DNA from: Zeugodacus cucurbitae
Taxonomy: Eukaryota; Arthropoda; Insecta; Diptera; Tephritidae
Assembly: GCF_028554725.1 (NCBI RefSeq)
Contig: NC_071668.1
Coordinates: 29,862,501 to 29,926,500, forward strand
DNA: 64,000 nucleotides
Reading direction: 5' to 3'
This document shows, in pieces, positions 59,840 to 64,000 of the stretch. The notes below the pieces were generated by a model, which searched no databases, was not told the origin of the DNA, and worked only from the letters and a program-made list of their open reading frames with translations. The translations under genes were made by a program, and so were the position numbers. The stretch's first letter is position 1; every line of letters starts with the position of its first letter.

Positions 59840-61180
59840 TTGTTGACCTTTTCCAAATATTTAATGTGAAATCAGTTAAAATACTCTTAAAATCACAGAC
59901 GCAAACACTCAAACCCTCAAACACCACGATTAGTTCGACTAAAATTTCAATCAACGCTCATTAGCACACATTAACCAGCTGATAGGACGGATGTACGCTC
60001 GCATGAAAGCTAAATGCTATGCTCTTAGATTAATTTCAATAGGTCAGTATATTAGTGCACGAAAAAAGTTACGCGTAATTGCTATAAATTACATGCCGAC
60101 ACGAACACTCGCTTGTTTACCCAAACTCGCATATGGACAAGTCTACATACATACATACGTATGTAAGTAAGAGTCGTGGAGAGCAAAGCCAATAATAATA
60201 GAATGCCATATGTTGCCGGCTAGATGACAATAATTATTATTATGTGTACATATGTACATATATTAATAACAAAGTGAAAAGAGGCGCAGTGGGCAGAATA
60301 ACGGTATGTAGAGCTCAGTTAATGAGCGGCAAGGTGGGAACGACGTAAACGAGCCCCACTGGCGGCAGTGAAAACACTGAACAACACTGAACAATATACA
60401 TATTTAAAATACATATGTATATGTGTGTTGGTGGGAGTTGTCACATTGTAAGCAGAGACTAGCGTGCGTTTGCATCCTCATAAATTCTAATCAAATTAAT
60501 AAAATCAAACAAACGCAGCACTGCCAGTCGCGCCGCCACAGAAAACGCCCACACATTGTCGCTGTGGCGCAAAATAAAAAAAAAAACAACAACAAAAGAG
60601 ATGCTTGGATGCTTGCGTAGTTGCCCCTTTAGGCTGTAAACAGCTTGAGATTCCACTGAAGATAAATAATGGAGCAATAACATACACACACACACTTACA
60701 TTAAATATATGAACGAGTATGTGTGCACATATGCGAATAATCGGTGAGAGGAAAGGTGAGTCCACCAGGCCCGTCGAGCCAAACTCACAGCAAGTGGCAA
60801 TTGAGCGCTTCCTGTAGAAGCGCAGAGTCGGCTCGCACACCAATTGCCGTTTCGGGCAGCTGGGGAACGAATTTACAAAGTACTAAAGTAAGCAGACAAC
60901 AACAACAACGGCAAAGCGTTTAATAAAAATTAATTTGGCATTTTATTCATACGGACGAACGCGCAATGCAACAACTACAATAACAACAATAAAAATTTAA
61001 TTTCTTTATTATTTCATTTAATTTTATTGTTTGGCTTTATATTCGCGACGTTTTCGATTTCGCATAGCTTTTGTTGTTGTTAATAAACTCGGTAAAGTAC
61101 ACAATACAAATCGACGTAAACGATATGCAATCAACTCAAAAATACAAAACACAAGAAGCGCATGTCCATCCATTGATGTT
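59840..61180. other. Non-coding stretch with a strong donor-like site
   Basis: Contains GGAAAG|GTGAGT (GT at about 60755), a consensus splice donor with no long coding frame upstream, so a 5' UTR exon is possible. (CA)n and CAACAA runs are present. No gene supported. Confidence 0.35.
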
Positions 61181-61189
61181 GTTGCTTTC

Positions 61190-61578
61190 CCCAAACGAGT
61201 ACGCTGCTGTGCCTCAGCACGCCTGTTTAACCTTGTTTACGTGACCGACCGCCCGATCGGCCAGCTGCGAGCTGAGATGAGTTGAAAAGACCCAGCAGCA
61301 TTCCCTCGCCACATGGGCGGCGTATAACCTCGGGGGATGCGTGGAAGGTACGAAGCACGTACCCGAGTTGTTGGTATTGCTGCAGACGTTGTCAAATGAA
61401 TGGTACTCACTGGAAGAAGCCTGTCTGCTGCCTGCCGCCTCCAGCTTACACCGGAATGTTGATTGGTGTCGTCAAAGGCGAGCTTTGCACTGTGCCAGAG
61501 GGTTGCTTGTGTAATCGACGCATTTTTGCCGAAAAGCACATACAAATAGCTTTCTTTCAGCAAAATTTCGAATAACAT
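61190..61578. other. GC-rich patch open on both strands
   Basis: About 390 bp of clearly higher GC content with long open frames on both strands (plus 61282-61575, minus 61237-61578, and a third plus frame without ATG from 61274 to 61513). Donor-like sites are GGAAG|GTACGA (plus, 61347) and CTTCCA|GTGAGT (minus, about 61410). None of the translations resembles a known family, and overlapping openness usually reflects composition. It may be a promoter or non-coding exon. Confidence 0.25.
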
Positions 61579-61983
61579 GGATGGATAAGGTATTTTGCTG
61601 TTTGCCTTCTTCCATGTATTTGGCGAATTTCATGAAAGTAATAGAAGAAGCTCAAAATATGAAATGCGAAGGTACGCGATTTAGTTGTATACAGTGAGCA
61701 TTCGTTTAATGGCGCAATGAATGTGAATAGTCTACATCCGTATTGTTGTGTTCACAATAATGGCAGTTATCACTTACAATTGAGAAAAAAAAATACTTTT
61801 ACATAAATAAGTAGAATTCAATTCGTATTTGGATTGTACAATGTAGATGAATATTTACATATTGATTTTATACTAAGGGTTAGACTATGACAATTCATTC
61901 TGGGAATAAGGAATCGAGTTACTATCTTTCCGGATTTGCTAAACACATCGCTCATTTACCTGAATAGTGTCACAACTCAAAAA

Positions 61984-62950
61984 ATTCAGATCCACTTCAA
62001 AGTTCTGGTATATAGGAAGTAGGCGTGGTTGTGAACCGATTTGGTCTATTTTCACAACATATCATTGAGATGTAAGGAAACTATTACAAACCAAGTTTCA
62101 TTGAAATCGGTCGAGTAGTTCCTGAGGTATGGTTTTTGACCCATAAGTGGGGAACGCCACGCCCATTTTCCATTTTGTGTTTCTGCCGTTTTTCGTTAGT
62201 GAGTTAACCCACTTTTAGTAATTTTCAACCTAACCTTTGTATGGGAGGTGGGCGTGGTTATTATCCGATTTCTTTCATTTTTGGACTGTACTAAGAAGTG
62301 GCTAAACAAACTCTATTGGTTTCCGAGATATGTACAAAACCCCAGTTTGAGGGCGGGACCACGCCCACCTCCCAAAAAAAATTGGGAGGTCCGATTTCGG
62401 CGATTTTTAGAATGGGGGTGCCACACTATAAACGTAGTATTTGTGCAAAGTTCTGCACCGATATCTTCACTAGTGCTGACTTTATATATTGTAATGTAAA
62501 CGATTCAGATCCACTTCAAAGTTCTGGTATATAGGAAGTAGGCGTGGTTGTGAACCGATTTGGCCTATTTTCACAACATATCATTGAGATGTAAGGAAAC
62601 TATTACAAACCAAGTTTCATTGAAATCGGTCGAGTAGTTCCTGAGATATGGTTTTTGACCTATAAGTGGGGAACGCCACGCCCATTTTCCATTTTGTAAA
62701 AAAATCTGGGTGCAGCTTCCATCTGCCATTTCTTATGTGAAATTTAGTGTTTCTGCCGTTTTTCGTTAGTGAGTTAACCCACTTTTAGTAATTTTCAACC
62801 TAACCTTTGTATGGGAGGTGGGCGTGGTTATTATCCGATTTCTTTCATTTTTGGACTGTACTAAGAAGTGGCGAAACAAACTCTATTGGTTTCCGAGATA
62901 TGTACAAAAACCCAGTTTGAGGGCGGGACCACGCCCACCTCCCAAAAAAA
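61984..62950 (+). repeat. Tandem duplication of about 520 bp inside family Y
   Basis: CAGATCCACTTCAAAGTTC begins both units (offset 519 bp). The second unit keeps about 50 bp (AAAAATCTGGGTGCAGC...) that the first lacks. Confidence 0.85.
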
Positions 62951-63302
62951 TTACATCCAAATGTGCCCCTCCCGAATGGGATCCTATGTTCTAAATTTAA
63001 TTTTCATAACTTTATATATGGCTTAGTTATGACACTGTATAGGTTTCGAAAGCAACCTCCTCAGGGTGCCAAGGAACATGTGTTCCAAGTTTCATTAAGA
63101 TATCTTAATTTCTACTCAAGTTATCGCTTGCACGGACAGACGGACAGACGGACGGACAGACATCCGGATTTAAAATCCACTCGTCATCCTGATCATTTAT
63201 GTATATATAACCCCATATCTAACTCTTATATTTCTTGGTGACACAAACAACCGTTATGTGAACAAAACTATTATACTCTGTGCAACAGGTTGCGAGAGTA
63301 TA
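61984..63302 (+). mobile_element. Family Y copy with internal duplication
   Basis: Shares GTAGGCGTGGTTGTGAACCG, GGTGGGCGTGGTTATTATCC and the terminal GCGAGAGTATAAAA with the other copies. Near the 3' end it has an (ACGG/ACAG)n tract (about 63133-63162). 61984-62502 is repeated at 62503-62950. Its left end is not clearly recognisable. Frames at 62248-62534 are repeat by-products. Confidence 0.75.
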
Positions 63303-63315
63303 AAAAAACGAAAAA

Positions 63316-63431
63316 ATATGTTTCCCGCGCTTCACTCAACTTATGGTCAACATAATCGAGCGTAGCTACGGAGCGTACTATTTCCAACACCATCACCCAT
63401 CTTGAGGCCCAGCATTCATAATTGGATAATA
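63316..63431 (+). pseudogene. DD41D-type transposase N-terminal relic
   Basis: NMFPALHSTYGQHNR at the start of this segment corresponds to residues 25-39 of the transposase at 65-1150 (NVFRALRPIYGLHNR). It is followed by a stop and frame-shifted similarity. It directly follows the family Y copy. Confidence 0.65.
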
Positions 63432-63434
63432 GGC

Positions 63435-64000
63435 GTGTTTTATTTGACCACCACAAGCTAATAGCTAAATCATGGACAAATAAAACGCATTTAGCTTATT
63501 TCATATATTCGTTTAAAAATGAATTGTGTTGGCAATGCGGGCCCGAACTTTCAGCTGAAATAATATTTATTCAAAAAAAAAAATAGCGGTTCAATTTTTA
63601 AATGAAATTTCCCTTTTGTTTACCCCTTTTCTATAATATTCTGACTCTTTAAGGAATCTACAATCATTATTAGGTCCGGGTTGACCCAAATAAATATGGA
63701 TGAAGTTTTAATTTGCCATTTTGTACATCGAATAGAATTTAAAATTTTGGATTGTTTACATTTTTATCTGTCAAAATGGGGTTTCTCGCTATTGTCACAT
63801 TTTGGAAAAAACCTAACTATTATGAATGAAAAAACGTGGAACTGGCAATGCCTCTAGTTCAATATACAAGCTATGATAGCTTATGAGAAATCAACATAAT
63901 TATGTATTCCATACAAAATAAGCTAATAGTTTAATTTGCTGGTCAAACACAATACGCCTAATATTCGAGATCCAGCAGGCAGTGAAGAAAATATAGCAGC
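63435..64000. other. Non-coding stretch
   Basis: AT-rich; no gene or repeat recognised up to the window edge. Confidence 0.5.

Noticed and set aside
1..64000. CRISPR arrays, bacterial operons, ribosomal RNA genes, endogenous viral genes
   Set aside because: No regularly spaced repeats with unique spacers, no Shine-Dalgarno-led gene series, no rRNA-like sequence and no capsid, polymerase or glycoprotein-like frames were seen.

Overview
The window is AT-rich eukaryotic DNA with no operons and almost no long open frames. It has GT-AG type splice signals, many CATATG-centred (CATA)n palindromes, Tc1/mariner, TTAA-type, Harbinger-like and Helitron DNA elements, and RTE-type non-LTR retrotransposons. 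This points to a dipteran insect, most likely a tephritid fruit fly. The species call is inference; no locus here fixes it.

Layout. 1-1243 is the right part of a Tc1/mariner-superfamily element with an intact 361-codon DD41D transposase. 1.2-15.8 kb is non-coding, with a GAGA-rich island ending in a splice donor (2.4-3.5 kb), three inverted-repeat elements (3809-4101, 6524-7813, 7923-8174) and copies of two dispersed families, called X and Y here. 15.8-25.65 kb holds a Y element carrying a truncated RTE insertion, then a head-to-tail duplication of exactly 4339 bp (16972-21310 and 21311-25649). Each unit contains a short Helitron and a well-spliced 111-nt candidate exon. 28.18-32.07 kb is a Tc1-type element split by a 3.2-kb RTE copy with intact reverse transcriptase motifs but a broken endonuclease.

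32957-33104 (minus) is the best host-gene signal: a first coding exon of 49 codons with a perfect donor. Its gene would run leftwards. 33.7-34.8 kb is an older RTE relic with its own nested 391-bp element. From 35 to 64 kb, non-coding DNA alternates with transposon relics: DD41D, Tc1, deleted mariner, pogo-like, Helitron, RNase H-bearing LINE, RTE tails and two large Y copies. Two low-confidence plus-strand exon candidates lie at 40151-40278 and 54749-54786.

Together this looks like large introns or intergenic DNA around one or more fly genes, built up by nested transposon insertion. Nothing resembles a prokaryotic system. I did not find a convincing new biological system. The items most worth a second look are the 4339-bp tandem duplication with its phase-symmetric duplicated exon, the nested insertion history, and the unidentified minus-strand exon at 33 kb.
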